This document shows positions 14,155 through 26,922 of a stretch of 64,000 nt of DNA, one piece after another. The notes under the pieces are model-generated. The model was not told where the DNA came from and did not search any database. It saw only the letters and a program-made list of their open reading frames with translations. Source of the DNA: Hybos culiciformis (lineage: Eukaryota; Arthropoda; Insecta; Diptera; Hybotidae); contig OZ023275.1 of assembly GCA_964007475.1 (NCBI GenBank), positions 17,835,829-17,899,828 of the forward strand. The letters are read 5' to 3'. Within the stretch, counting starts at the first letter, position 1; each line of letters begins with the position of its first letter. The position numbers and the translations under genes were made by a program.

Positions 14155-17100
14155 CAGAATATTATGTTCGACAGCAAATTCATTTTGCCACAGACTGCTG
14201 TTAAATTAAAAATTTTATTGTCAACAAGAACTACGTTACGTATTGGTGATGGATTTTTCCAAAATACTACACGTCGAATCAATAGTTTTTCAATTATTGG
14301 GCCATTTGATTATCAACAAACACTTGTTGAAATTAAAACAAATGGTTTCAAAAATATGGGACCATTTCCTGAAATTGTGATGAACAATTGTGGATCAGTT
14401 ATTTTACGGTCAGGATCGTTTAACGGTAAGTAAATATATTTTTTTTAAACTTTAAACTGGAACGTAAAATTCCAATAAAGTTTTCCTAAGTTACTCTTAA
14501 AATTAAATACCCATGAATATAAGTCCTCTTTAAAAATATTTGATCTTTTTTAGGTGAATTCAAATTGAACATCACAAATTCCGATTACGTAATGATTTAT
14601 GAAAATGCTTTTATTGATACAAAAATAGTTAGCAATTTTTATAGAATTAAGGATTTAGTAATTGAAGAAAGAGCGTTTGACAAAAGAAACAGAGCAACAG
14701 TAAGTTTATTTAATACAACCAATTTAAGAAATTGTTCACAATTTTGAAATTTTTCATTTTAGCTAAATATTCAATACTCTACTATAATAAATTTAAATAG
14801 ATTTGAAGCATCATTGAGAGAAATACGCTTTTACAATTGTACAATTGACACTATAAATTCAGGCACATTTGATGTTCTATCAATTGATTCCATAGTATTT
14901 GAAAGATGTAAAATTAATGTCGTAAAAACTAAAGCAATTACAGAAAAGGTAAATCTTATTGACAACCGACAGCAACAAATTCTGATTAAAAAGTACATTC
15001 AAAAGAACAAACAGTATTAAGCAGACGAGAATTTCTGTATTGCACGTTATTAATAATAAATAATATTCTTGTATTTTAGCTTTTAAGTCCAAAATTGAGA
15101 ATAACAAATGGGGAAATTGGAACAATTGAAAAGGATGCGATTTCCGGCAGTGGAATAACTGAATTGCTCTTATCAAACAATCTGTAAGAAACTTCTACAA
15201 TTAAACTCCTTTTACTTACATGACTTACATGAAAAATTAAGGAAGTGTGTACAAGGTCCGTTCTTTCTATTCTACTTTTTTATCAAGTTTGTATTTTATA
15301 TTAATTAATTCAATAATTTAGAATTAAAAAAAATCTTATCCCACAATCACACTTATCTTTATTTTTTATAAGAAGATCTTTGAATAAAAACATAATTAAT
15401 AAATTTGAAAATTCTTTTAACGTTTTTAGTATCGACACAATACAAGAGAATGCAATTTATGTCACATCAGTTAATGCAACCATTGTCCACAATGAAATTA
15501 AACATCTAGGAGTTAACTGGTTGCGTGTTAAGGATTTCACAATAATGCTTATAGCACATAACAGATTTGGTGATTTTAATAAATTCAATTTAAAAGATTC
15601 GAAGACTTTTGAATCATGCAAATTTGAACACAACTTTATTACAAACCCCAGTCGCGGTAGTTTAAATATCGAAAACAAATTGTGTTCGATACATGAAATT
15701 TCATTCTACGAGAAATGTAAGTGTAATATAACCTGGCTGGAAATATTATCAAGCCGCGACCTAAAAACTCAAAGTTATTGTACAGTTGATAATGTCCTAG
15801 AATCTTGCTTCAACACAACAATATTTAATGTGCGCAAATATTTGGAAGAAGTTTGTGATTTCAAAAAGACTGAATTGGATTGCTTAAAAAATATTAATCT
15901 TAAAAAAGTTAAAGGTGAATTTTTGAAACCAGAGGATTTAGAAAACGATTCAAATTACAAATTCAGATTAATATACATATTAAGTGGGGCTGGATTATTA
16001 GTAGTGCTCGCGATTATTGTATGCGTAACTGTTGTTAAATGTATTTCAAGATCAAAATCAACAGCAACAGTTCCTTTAACAGAAACTTCAAATGCCCCAA
16101 TAACTTCAACACCCAATGGAACAGTTCAAAAAGATCATCTTCCTAAAATGTTCTCATTAGACGATAGAAGAATTATTAATCAAACTTTACAAATGATGGA
16201 ACAAAAATATCAGCCACATGTATTTGATGAAGTTTACAGAAATACACAAATCCTTCTGCGTGGAAATATAACAGAAATGCAACGAGTAAAAGCCATAGGT
16301 GATATTGTCCAAATTTTAGATGAAGAATGTCCAAATGCAGGAGAAGATTTTGTTGCATTCACTGATATTTTATATAAACATTTAGCATCTACTGGTGGTT
16401 CAGCTCCACCAATTGAACCGACCTACTCCGAGCCAACAATTGCAGAACAAACCCTAAATGTGAATAATGTTGGTCCATATGCAACATCAAATGCTCAACC
16501 TCCTCCCAAAATAAATGGTCACACAAATGTGGATCACATTTACGCTGAGCCAACAAGCGTACAACAACCTTTATTAACTAATGAATATGCATCGCCATTA
16601 GATCGAAGTGAAATGACCGATTTGTATTCAGAACCTATAATACTTAATGATAGAGGTAAAATAACATAACCGGCCTAAGATGTTTTAAAATAATTTCTTT
16701 CTGTGTCATCAATAAAATTCCTATTTTGCCTAATAAAACTGAAACTATTAATTGAACAACTCTTCGTTTCGATTATTTTTATATAATGAATGTTTGTATT
16801 ATCATGCTGTACAATGAAGAACATTTTGATATGAATGCTATACATTAACTGAAATAATAAGTATCTATCTTAGATTTCAACTTAGCATTGCAATGAATTT
16901 TGAGAAAAATTTTTTAACCCTGAGCCAATTCATGAACTACTTATATTTGTATTAAGTTAATTTGACTGATTCCATTAATTTTTGTAAGAACTCAATAAAC
17001 TAATTTGTTTTTCCAATTTGATACAGCTTATTTTTAAACATATATTCATAAAAAAAAACATTTTTTCCAAGAAGTTCTTTAAGAAATGTATATTAAGAAC

Positions 17101-19325
17101 AGATCTGAATAAATGTATAATGTACAATAGAAGCAAGTTGAATGTTGAACCAAAGTTGAAATTAAATATTTTATTACAAAAAAAATATATCTCATATGAA
17201 ATATAGATACTTAAGTTTTCGCTACATTTACTTATTTTACAAAAACACAAACTAACCCGAATTTTCATATGAGTAGAATAAAACAATATCGCGAAATCGG
17301 ACGATAAATATATTAAAATTGAAGGAAGTGTTCGTTAATTATTTCGAGTGAACTCTGAATAATAATTATGAAGACAAACATTTTAGTTCGGTTTTCACGA
17401 TCCAAGTACACTTTGTCCAAATCTTTTGATCATGTAACCAGTGTGTCAGAGTGAACTTGAATCAAAATTGAGTATGATTCTGCTCAACTTACTTTGATCA
17501 AAGTAACTTGGACAAAGTGTACTTGGATCGTGAAAACCGGGGCTTTAGAAGTATAAAACTATCAATTTACATTTTATATTTAACCTTATTTTGACTTCAA
17601 AGAGTAAGCATTATTCACATAAAATTCATTGAGATCGAAAAAAAATGTTTGTTAGTTAATAATTATTTTAAACAGTTGATAATACGTTTAACTTGTCTTC
17701 TAAAAATTAGATACTTCATGTAACGCAGATATCAATAAATCAGTCAAATTAATTTCTTTAAATTTAGTTTATTTGAAAAATATCTGTTTATCTGTCGCCC
17801 ATTTGCAAAATGGAATATGTAAAACAAAATTATAAGGGAAAATTCTCTTCTCTTCCAAAGCTACCTTTGCATATTTATATACAATCTATTTTTCAAATAG
17901 GCGACTAGTACGAAGTTAGACTTAATGAGGTAACTTTTCAGAACAATAATTCTATACGCACAGGCAAACTAAACAAAAAAGAATATTAAATTGACTTTTA
18001 ATACAAAAAAAAAAATCTGCAGGTCCTTAAATACAAATTGCGACGTCCTATGAAGGTGAGAAATGTGTTTTTGTTGCTTATGGAAAAAAAAAATACTGTT
18101 GAGCTTATAAAAACATTCTGTCACCATAAAATACTAAAGTTATTAATTATCATCATTAACATACTGTGTTCTTTTTGGTTTTGGGAAATTATTTTATTGA
18201 AAAATTATTTAATTGAATACATTACCTAGATCAACATACTTGTCGGAAACGAGGAGTATAAGTATAAGGAGTATAAGTTTTTTTTAGATTATCTATAATG
18301 CAATTTAAATCAGATCGTCAGTTTCTTGTTTAAAAAAATTACGAACTCTGCCACTTTCAAAGTTATTTTCTTGGCAACAATAAAGATTCTAGATCTAGAC
18401 CAATGTAGGGTCAATGTTCAATTTTGTTTTCTGTAAATCGACCTATTAGAAACTTAGATTAGTTCAGTTATAATTTAAGAGTTTGGGATTAATGAGTAGA
18501 CAAAACGTTATTCAAAATAATAAAAGCTTTGAAGTGGTGGTATTTAAATTAGAACATCGCATTATAACTTCAAAATTTCTATCAAATATCAACTTGCTTT
18601 CTGAAATTTAACGCTAAGCTTGCAATTCAAACTATAACTAAAATTGTATTTTAAAGTAAAGTTTGACACGTCAAAGAGCTAACACTGAATTAATTAACCG
18701 GTTTAGTATTAATGTTTAAAGACTAGAAAATTGATATATAAAACTTAAAATCTATTCCTATTATGCAACTAATTTTCAAGCAATTAAAATACTTGTTTAA
18801 ACATACTAAAATGGAAAAAAATTTCTTAAATGTACATTTTTAATTATAATTTTAGATCAAAAAATTATTCCACCATATGCTGTTATTAATTCACCAGGAA
18901 TACTTCCAATGAAAAAAGAACATCACACAGATCCGTCCACTTCAACTAATTTGCCAGATGTTTTAAATCCATCCAATAATAAGACTTTATCAAATGTTAA
19001 AAAATTAGCACAAAATTTTGCAAATGATCCCAATTTTCATATAACATATTCACCTAATTCTAATCGTCGAATACCAAAGTATACAATTCCAAACCCAATT
19101 AAAACTAAATCAAACAATAAAATGGATTCAAACTATAATTTCAACAATAACATTAGCAATAATCATAATAACAATACTCATAACGATGGAGCAGTTAGTT
19201 ATATACCTGATCAACATAGGGCCGGTTCTAGTGGTAATAATCATTCAGATAATAGATCTAATCATTCAGGAGGCAGTGATATTACTGTTCAAATGGATGA
19301 TATAATTGAATACGCTGATGCTTAA
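14155..19325 (+). CDS. Gene A: single-pass membrane protein with solenoid-like ectodomain and YxxP-containing tail (5' end missing)
   Basis: Inferred exons are 14155-14425, 14554-14699, 14763-14948, 15080-15183, 15373-16655 (or to the stop at 16669) and 18856-19325. All junctions are GT-AG and the phases match. The extracellular part consists of short strand-like repeats such as FYNCTIDTINSGTF, with many Asn and Ile residues, resembling a leucine-rich or beta-solenoid fold. A Cys-rich stretch (CKCNITWLEIL onward) follows. One membrane segment near 15970-16040 (IYILSGAGLLVVLAIIVCVT) leads to a cytoplasmic tail with three YxxP motifs (YSEP, YAEP, YSEP), the kind of site bound by Crk/Abl-type SH2 domains when phosphorylated. 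The family is unknown to me; gene B is a relative. No start codon or signal peptide exon was found, so the 5' end is incomplete. The ligand and function are not predictable from sequence. Confidence 0.75.
15373..16669 (+). CDS. Gene A large exon with read-through end (short isoform)
   Basis: This exon codes the end of the ectodomain, the transmembrane helix and most of the cytoplasmic tail. If the donor at 16656 (AGAG|GTAAAA) is not used, translation ends after GKIT at 16667-16669. AATAAA signals follow at 16711-16716 and 16732-16737, which fits a short mRNA made by intronic polyadenylation. The acceptor is a tandem AAGAAG (15370-15375), so the exon may start at 15373 or 15376. Both keep frame with the two bases left by the previous exon and differ by one codon. 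Confidence 0.75.
16711..16737 (+). terminator. Polyadenylation signals of gene A short isoform
   Basis: Two AATAAA hexamers (16711-16716 and 16732-16737) lie 42 and 63 bases after the proximal stop codon. They would terminate a transcript that does not splice at 16656. Confidence 0.5.
17389..17539. mobile_element. 151-bp MITE in gene A intron
   Basis: A 32-bp perfect terminal inverted repeat (starting CGGTTTTCACGATCCAAG) runs 17389-17420, and its reverse complement ends at 17539. The interior of under 90 bp is non-coding. TTTAG occurs close outside both ends, but a clean target duplication cannot be assigned, so the superfamily is undetermined. It lies in the 2.2-kb intron between the two alternative ends of gene A. 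Confidence 0.75.
18856..19325 (+). CDS. Gene A distal terminal exon (long isoform)
   Basis: A TTTTAG acceptor at 18850-18855 opens a reading frame that must begin with the last two bases of a codon. The 16656 donor of the preceding gene A exon leaves exactly one base (G), and together they give GAT (Asp) with no frame break. The exon encodes about 155 residues: QKIIPPYAVINSPG, then a basic segment, then an Asn/His-rich low-complexity stretch, ending DDIIEYADA before TAA at 19323-19325. An AATAAA lies at 19508-19513. The exon has no start of its own and is on the same strand directly downstream, so an alternative 3' end of gene A is the simplest reading. It could instead belong to an unseen gene. 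Confidence 0.65.
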
Positions 19326-22300
19326 TTTTTTGTATAACTAATTTTTAAGTTTGATATGTTCGTCATAAATTTAAAATAACCTAATGCCTTGCTCGCAACT
19401 ATATTTCCGGAACTGTTGAATTGTGGCCACTTTTAGAAGTGGAAATTTCCACTTTTTTTTCTGTTAATATAATGCAAAAACATTACATTATTACAAGATT
19501 ACTGTTGAATAAATATGGCCTGGGGGAACATAACAATAAATTTTTTTTTGTAGAAGTACCTTGGATCAAGATTTAAAGTTTAATTTTACATTGCATACTG
19601 TATGTTGTGCATATTATTCACTGCAAATCAACAATCATATTATCCATTAATAAGGACCAGTAAAAATTCAGTTGTCACAAAGATAATATGCTCGAGTTCA
19701 AGTAAACACTGATCGAACTGTATAATTCAGCCAAATTAAAAATATTTATTTTATATAAACTAAAACTATGTTAAGATCTGATATCTTAGATAAAAAATCT
19801 TAGTAAATATTAAAACATTCTTTGTGTAATAGAAAAAGAAATAAGCAATTAATATTGTTATATTTTTAATATATAAAGGAAAACCTTTTCAATTTCCTTT
19901 GAATTTAAACAATTGAACTATTTTGTGTTTATTAGTTGAAAAAATAAACCAATAGTAAAATATATTATTATTTAATTTTTTATGGTGCAATATTGCGCAA
20001 TAATTTATTTTATGAATTCGTCTTCACTATAATTTGTAAATATAAAATGTAATTAATATTTCAAAAATATGAATTTTTTAAATCCTACATAGCTGAAATA
20101 ATTTTAAAAGTTAAAATTAGAACAAAGACTGGATAAAATTGATGTTATTCTATTTAATTCGTAAGTAAAAATGATTAAAATTATTTACCAATAAATTTTC
20201 AAATGAGAATACCGAAAATTAAAATTTTACATTTAATCCTAATCACATAATTTTTTTTTTTTAAATAATTGTGAAAAATGAGATTCAAATGCATTTTTTA
20301 AGAAGATTAATAATGTTTTATAAAATTATGTTATAATTATATTTTATTCTTTGTTGTTTAACAATATAATTATATTAACTTAAGATATTAGTCATTATTT
20401 ATATGGTATATGCACTTGAGCTTTAAAACTAACCTTTACTTTAAACTAACCTCAGAACTGACTTTAAAACTGACTTTTTCCTTATATAAAATAAAACAAA
20501 AAATGTATAAACTTTTAAGTTAAAGGTTAGTTAGCAAACAGAAAAAGGTAATTTGCTTACAGAAAATTTGCCAGCTTTTCTGCTTTTTTCTGCATTTCTC
20601 TGCTTTTTTTAAATTTCAAATATGTCTAAAATTATTTTTATTTTTCATTCCCTTCTTATCCTTCTCTTTTCTTTGGTATTATTTAAGTTTCTTTTTACAC
20701 AATTTTCAAACCAAATTAGTCGACTTAAAGTATGCATCAAGTTAGCTTAAACCAATCTGCGATGATTTGAAGCTCTATATTTGATTTTTAGTAACCCTTA
20801 GAGGTGTAATCTAGCCCAGAAGTTCTTATTTTAATACAAGAATGCCAAACGCAATTGAAGTTAATACCATTTTAATCAATTAAATTCTACTTTCCTACTT
20901 GGAAAAGAGCTAATCATAATTTTTTTCAAGAAATAAAATTCGGTAAAAAAAAATAAATTTAATAATAAACAATTTCAAAGCGAAGTGTCAATGTCATAAC
21001 TTCCTGTCATTTGGTTTTCAAATATTGCACTTACTGAAAACTGAACACATAATTTCAATACAAAAATTTCAAACATTTAAAAGAATAAAATAAATTAAAA
21101 CTAATATTAATTCTGGCTATAAGAAAGTGAATTGATCAAATATTAACACAAAATATATGAAAAATTTTGTACTTGAATTTTTTTTTCAATTTTAAAATCT
21201 TTTCTCGCCTTAACTAATAGACCCCCCCCCCCCCCCCTTACAAATTTTTATTTTCCATACTTTTTAAATGTAAATAAAATAAATAAGTTAATATGTAGGT
21301 ATTTAATGTCGCATTTTTAAATAATTAGTAGAGAATAAAGTTAAAAAATAAATAATATTCAACTCATATTATTAATTGTTTGATGTAAATACAGAAAGAA
21401 TAGAAAACATTATTGTTAAAACTTAAAAAAAAATCATAATTATAATATGTACATTGAAATGTAAATAAAAATTTATAATCTAGGATTTTAAATTTTATTT
21501 TCAATGGTTAATATTATTAATATAAGAAATTTTTTTTTTTGTAATAAAATATTAAAAAAAATAAAATATCAAATATATGTAAATACATATTTATATAAAG
21601 AATTAAAGTGCTTGTATTTTTAATTTACCAACATATCACAAAGAAAACATTTTAAAACATCAATTTCAATATTTAATAAATTATACAGAACGGATCGCTA
21701 ATTTTTTATTAAGAAAAGAATATATAAAATCACGATATTTCCATTTATAAAAGTACTATGAAGCATTTACAAAATATGTATATGAGTTTTCCATATAGTT
21801 CAAATAGAATATTTTTTTACTTATTGTGATTTTCTAATGGACAGTGAAAAAAATCCATAATCCTAATAAATAAAAGAGAAACATTAATATTCAAAAAAGT
21901 TAAATAATAAAAGTTAAGATCAAAACTTTAGAACGAATAATGTATGATGGAGAAGACTAAAAAATAGAGACAACTGAGCAAATGATAAAATGAACATTTA
22001 ATTTTAACCTTATTTAAACAATAATATACGTTCTAGTTTAGTTAAAAAAATATATCAAAATCTACATTATCAAATCAAATAGTTATTACAACATAATTTA
22101 TCGAAATATTTCTATTAATAAAAAGCATTGTGTATAAATTCAACTAATATTGTGATGTATTGAAGCGAATATTCCTATACAAGAAAATATGTAATATCTA
22201 GCATCACTTTTTAATAATATAAAGAATTGGTGAAAAAAAAAGATCATTCATTCATCATTCAATCAAAATGTTTATATTTCACATAATGTTTCTGTTGTTT

Positions 22301-23688
22301 ACTATATTGGAATTACGTAATTTAAACATTATACACAATATGCACATCCATTAAAGAAATAAGTAGGAACTTATAATGAAAAATAAAATTAACTGAAATT
22401 CCAAGCAAGCGCAATAGCCGGTGTTAAGTTTTTTTTTTATTTTTTTATTAAAACGCTAAATCAAATAAAAGCAAGGTTTTCTATTTAATCAAATTATTGT
22501 GCTTATTTGGAACCAAAATTTATTATGTATTCAGTTAAAGAATAATATTTATTATTTATCAATCTTGACTTCACAAAATTAACAAGGAGATTTCGAAGGA
22601 GATTTCGAAGAAGCTTAACTGATTTATATTGAAATATTGGTGCTTATGTCAATACTTAGTAAAGTTGCCTTAAGAACAAGGTTTTACAATTTAAACAAGT
22701 TTCAATTATGTTCATCTAGCATTGAAAACTATCTTAACAAATTTTAGTACGTTCTTCGCAGACATTGTGTATGTTTTATATGATAAATGACCTTGATTAC
22801 ATATCGCAAATTAATTCAAAGAAAGCAAAAATATCTTAACCAATACTTGAAAATAAAAAAAATTATGAAAAAAAAAATAATTATTCACACGCTGACATCA
22901 TAAACTACATACATATGCAGAGGAAACGAAATTGATCTAAACAAGCATCATTAACAATTTGGAGATTTTTAAAAAAAAAAATTTATCATCTAAGAAATTA
23001 AGAGACTTTAAATACAAATACAAGCAATGTAAACGCGGTATTATTTTAATTTCAAGATCCCTTCATTTTTTCATCATGTAATGTTTGGCTAATAAATTTT
23101 AGTATGCGCCAAAAACTAAGCTTACAGAGCTTTAAACATATACATTATACAACCATTATACTTTATTTAAATTCAAATATAATACCTATGTAAAGCATTT
23201 ATTTAACAAACACAAAAATTCTAATAATAATTTTTTGCTGATGTGTTTTATTCTCATTATTTTTCTGGTTTCGTTATAAACACCACATTTTATTCTTGTT
23301 AATAGCCAAATATAATGATATAGAAATCGATTTTTTTTTGGTTGCCTGTAACTTATGATGGAAATATAAATCTTTAATTAAAATAATTGATCAACCAAAA
23401 TAAAAATGTTCAAATTTTAATTTGAGATACCTAGTTAATTTTGATAATAGGTAGGAAGGTAGGTATACTGGATGAAATTCAATGATAAAACTATGAATGC
23501 CAATTTATTGCAAATAAATTGATCAGCTTGCATTTAACGATGAATAATTGATTAAAAATCTCAAAATTATGGTTGTCTTTAAACAAGATTAAAAGCAATA
23601 AAAAAATGGACAAAATTTATTTACCTGAAAACACAAACCTCGAAAAAAGTTAATGGTAGTGATCGAATGCAAAACCGCAACTTCTCAG
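19326..23688. other. AT-rich intergenic region
   Basis: No coding sequence is seen. The stretch contains AATAAA signals just after gene A, a 16-base C run at 21222-21237, and simple AT-rich sequence throughout. Confidence 0.5.
21222..21237. repeat. Poly-C tract (16 C; G16 on the minus strand)
   Basis: Sixteen consecutive C residues lie in strongly AT-rich DNA. Such tracts are length-unstable and can form quadruplex or i-motif structures; any function here is unknown. Confidence 0.9.
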
Positions 23689-24175
23689 TAGGGATGCCAA
23701 CTGGGGTGTTTTACCCTGGAGTTTCCAGTTTTTCAACTAAAACTCCAGTCTCCAGATTTTTTAAAATTTTACCAGTTTTAATCAATAATTTTAAAGTAAA
23801 TAGAAATTCACATGAGCCATTCACCAGTAGATGCCATTTTACTTTGTAATTGATTAAACTATAGTATCATTTGTTCCAAAACAAAGTAATTATATAACTT
23901 TTAAAATAATTGATCTCATTAATTTCAAACCTATAATCTTTTTCTAATTGCAATTATTATGTATTTTTATTTATTGTTTTTATTTTATATTACTTTTAAT
24001 AAAGTTTTATTCTAATTTGAATAATTTTTGTATCTGCGGTTTATTTAATGTTTCGTTTGTTTATGTTAATAATAATGTTATTTATAATTTATTATTTTTT
24101 CTATTATTCTATCTACATTTTTTTTTTGCTTCTTCAACTCTTCAGTTTTTCCCCGGTCAAGAGTTGGCAACCCTG
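23689..24175. mobile_element. hAT-type MITE (487 bp)
   Basis: The element is bounded by an 8-bp direct repeat, CTTCTCAG, at 23681-23688 and 24176-24183. The termini are a 14-bp inverted repeat: TAGGGATGCCAACT on the left, CAGGGTTGCCAACT read inward from the right. An 8-bp target duplication with YAGGG-type ends is the signature of the hAT superfamily. The interior has no transposase and is AT-rich, with repeated CTGGAG/CTCCAG motifs near the left end, so this is a non-autonomous copy mobilised in trans. Confidence 0.88.
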
Positions 24176-25395
24176 CTTCTCAGTAAATTAATTTCCAACC
24201 AATTGTATTCAATTTTCTTTTTCAAGATTAATTTAGTCTAGGATAGATAACTTATCATTAATTTTTTCAAGGTTAAATTTCTTAAAATCACGTCAAAGAT
24301 ATTCGTACCAAAATAATACTTAACTATACAATAATTTTGTCTACAACACACTACATAATATAATAATATTATTTAATACAAAATAGCGAGAATATTTTTA
24401 TTACTTTCAGTTTAGAGCAAAAAAAAAAATAAAATAAATGTAAAAAATAAAAATAATAAAAAAATTGTATAGATTATTTTTGTATTGAGATTCAGTTTTC
24501 GATAAGAATGGAATGAGAAGACTTCGGCGGGAAGATTTAAAAATAAAAAAAAAAAAATTAAATTAAAAATTTAATTGAAATTTAAATAATAGCGCGTAAA
24601 AAAAAATTATAATACAACATTATTAATTTTTTCCATTGGATTTATTTATTAAAAAAAAAAAAAAATTCTACTTACCAGAAAATCAAAATAAATTGAACTT
24701 TATAAATAATTTATAAATTAATTTCAATTATAAATTTATAAAATATATATTTATTGCTTATTCTCTTTAAAAGGAATCGTATGTAGAATTTTTTTTTTTT
24801 TGGTCATAAACACACGGTCGCTTCGCTATCGTCGTAAAAAAAATTAAAAACTATTAAAATGATTACAAATTATATTTTCAATAAAATTTCCAGCTAGTTA
24901 ACAATAATTACAGTAATTAAAGTTAAATAATAAAATTTATATAAGGAAATAGATATAATATACTTAATATTTTATTGAGCAGTTTTGAAAATCGTAAAAA
25001 TATATTGAAAAATAGGTTGTTTTTTTTTTTTGTGAAAATTGAGACCTAAAAGGGAAAAAAATGAATACTGTATTAATTTGACAAACTACGATTTAATATA
25101 AATAAAAATTCACACTAATAACGTTTGTTCGAAATCACGGTCGATATGGAAAAGATAAAAATCATTGGCTTCAAAAAAAATTATCTTCTTTTATCTTACG
25201 TTGTTCTGCAGTTCAATTTTGATATTTTTTATTTTCAAATAAGGAGAAAAAAAAAATTAAGATTACCTCACCTAAAGATAAAATTAGTTAAGAAAAAAAT
25301 TACGAAAATGTTTAACTTATAAAAAGATAAAGAATCATCTTTCTCAAGCAAAAACTTTTCGTAATTAATTCTATATACTTATGCTGATTAGTTGA

Positions 25396-25530
25396 ACTAT
25401 CTTGCCACAATTCATTTTTGTCCGCAGTCCAAATGAAAATTTAGTTGCAACATTTTGGTCGGTCGACTTTGCATATATGAAGAAGTTTCCCAAGGCTGCA
25501 TTCAATTATATGAATGACCACAATTTGTGA
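25396..25530 (+). CDS. Candidate orphan exon or gene fragment, unknown
   Basis: A short open stretch with coding-like composition starts after an in-frame TGA (25393-25395) and ends at TGA 25528-25530. It contains FVRSPNENLVATF and, further on, MKKFPKAAFNYMN. A possible acceptor, TTTGTCCGCAG, ends at 25427. The G+C content is higher than in the surrounding AT-rich DNA. I do not recognise the peptide. It could be a terminal exon, a decayed gene or transposon fragment, or chance. Confidence 0.22.
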   Translation, partial: TILPQFIFVRSPNENLVATFWSVDFAYMKKFPKAAFNYMNDHNL

Positions 25531-26871
25531 CAGTATTAAAGAAATTAAAATGGAAATAAAAAGTGTTAGGATCTCGTAGATTGATATAGCTAACTAACTA
25601 AGTTAAAAACTTATGAATATTTTTTTTTGAAAATAAAAAAAGTTAAAGTAATTATTAACAAATAAAGTAAATCTCAAATTATTTTATTGCAAATTTACTA
25701 TTTGAGCTCTGGTTTTCAATTCAATACATTTATTATTCCTTATTGGATTTCTATGTTTTTTTTTGGTTTTGTTTTTTACGATAAGATTGTGAAAAAAAAA
25801 GATATGGTTTCATTATGTCTCGTCTGGCGCGTAATTTATTTTTTTTTTTTGCATTTACGCTTTGAGCTAATTCTTTTAATGTTGTGTTTATACATACATA
25901 AATATATGTATATTATGGTTTTTAAATTTTACAAAAAAAAATCCCAGAATGTAAACACTGAAAAAATTTACATTTTAAATAATGGAAAATTTACAAAAAA
26001 ATATTAAACATTTTTCTCTGAACAAAAAGTATAAAAATTTATATAGCGAATTGATTTGATAAAAACTATGCGATGCATCAAAAATTGTTAAGATCTTGAT
26101 AAGAAAGAAGTCTTACTCTTTTAGGTTATTGTTGTTTTAGTGACAAAAAATTTGATAGTTACAAACTCTTCTTCTTCACAAAATTAAGAAATTCTAAATT
26201 CTTTTTACAGTGTTTTAATAACATTTTCCGTCATAAAACATATAAGTATATATCTGCATGAATGTATTGCAATAGCAACAGATAGATAACATAAAAATGT
26301 ATAAATACATACACCCCCGGTACTAGAAATATTGATTTAAGAACCTGTATATTACTAAATTTTATGAATCTCTAATTGGACATGAAACAAAAAAATATAA
26401 ACATTTGATCTTTTTTTTTATTTTTAGGTATGTATACTTATTATTATTTTCATTCCAAAAATATTTTTTTATATATAAATATTCTTTTAAATGAAAATAT
26501 TTACTCAAGATGTTACCGTAAGACAAATATTATGTTGGATAAATTTTGAGTTTGAAGCACTAGATATAATGTCTTTTTTTTTTCTATTTTAAAAGAAATT
26601 TAAGTTTTATTTTTTATAAGTATATAAATATGTAAATAATAATGTTTGTGGGCATATGGTTTCAATATTTTATTAGCTCCACAAATAATACAAATAATAC
26701 TTTACATATAGTTAGCAAGTTATTCATATATACAATTAATTATAACATATTTATTTTATTTCTAAAATTATTTATGTGTCGTAGTTTTTCTGACATTATG
26801 ACTTTAAGTTTTTGGTAATAAAAAAAATTTTTTTTTTAATTTAAAAAAATTATTTAATTTTGTGGGATTAA

Positions 26872-26922
26872 TTTTATGTATCCTAATGTAGGATTTGTTT
26901 TATATATCCTAATGTAGGATTT
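26872..26922. repeat. Two-copy tandem repeat, about 26-bp unit
   Basis: TTTTATRTATCCTAATGTAG followed by GATTT occurs twice (26872-26896 and 26898-26922), differing at one base. Confidence 0.8.

Noticed and set aside
14880..15176. Minus-strand ORF of 98 codons
   Set aside because: It overlaps gene A exons and intron in antisense and has no recognisable motif.
18038..18229. 63-codon ORF in the long gene A intron
   Set aside because: It is low-complexity and AT-driven, has no splice fit with gene A, and resembles no family.
23948..24241. 97-codon hydrophobic ORF
   Set aside because: It runs through the AT-rich interior and right end of the hAT MITE and into flanking DNA; Phe/Leu/Tyr richness simply reflects T-rich sequence.
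25687..26007. 106-codon ORF
   Set aside because: The composition is what T-rich and A-rich DNA gives by chance, with no conserved motif.
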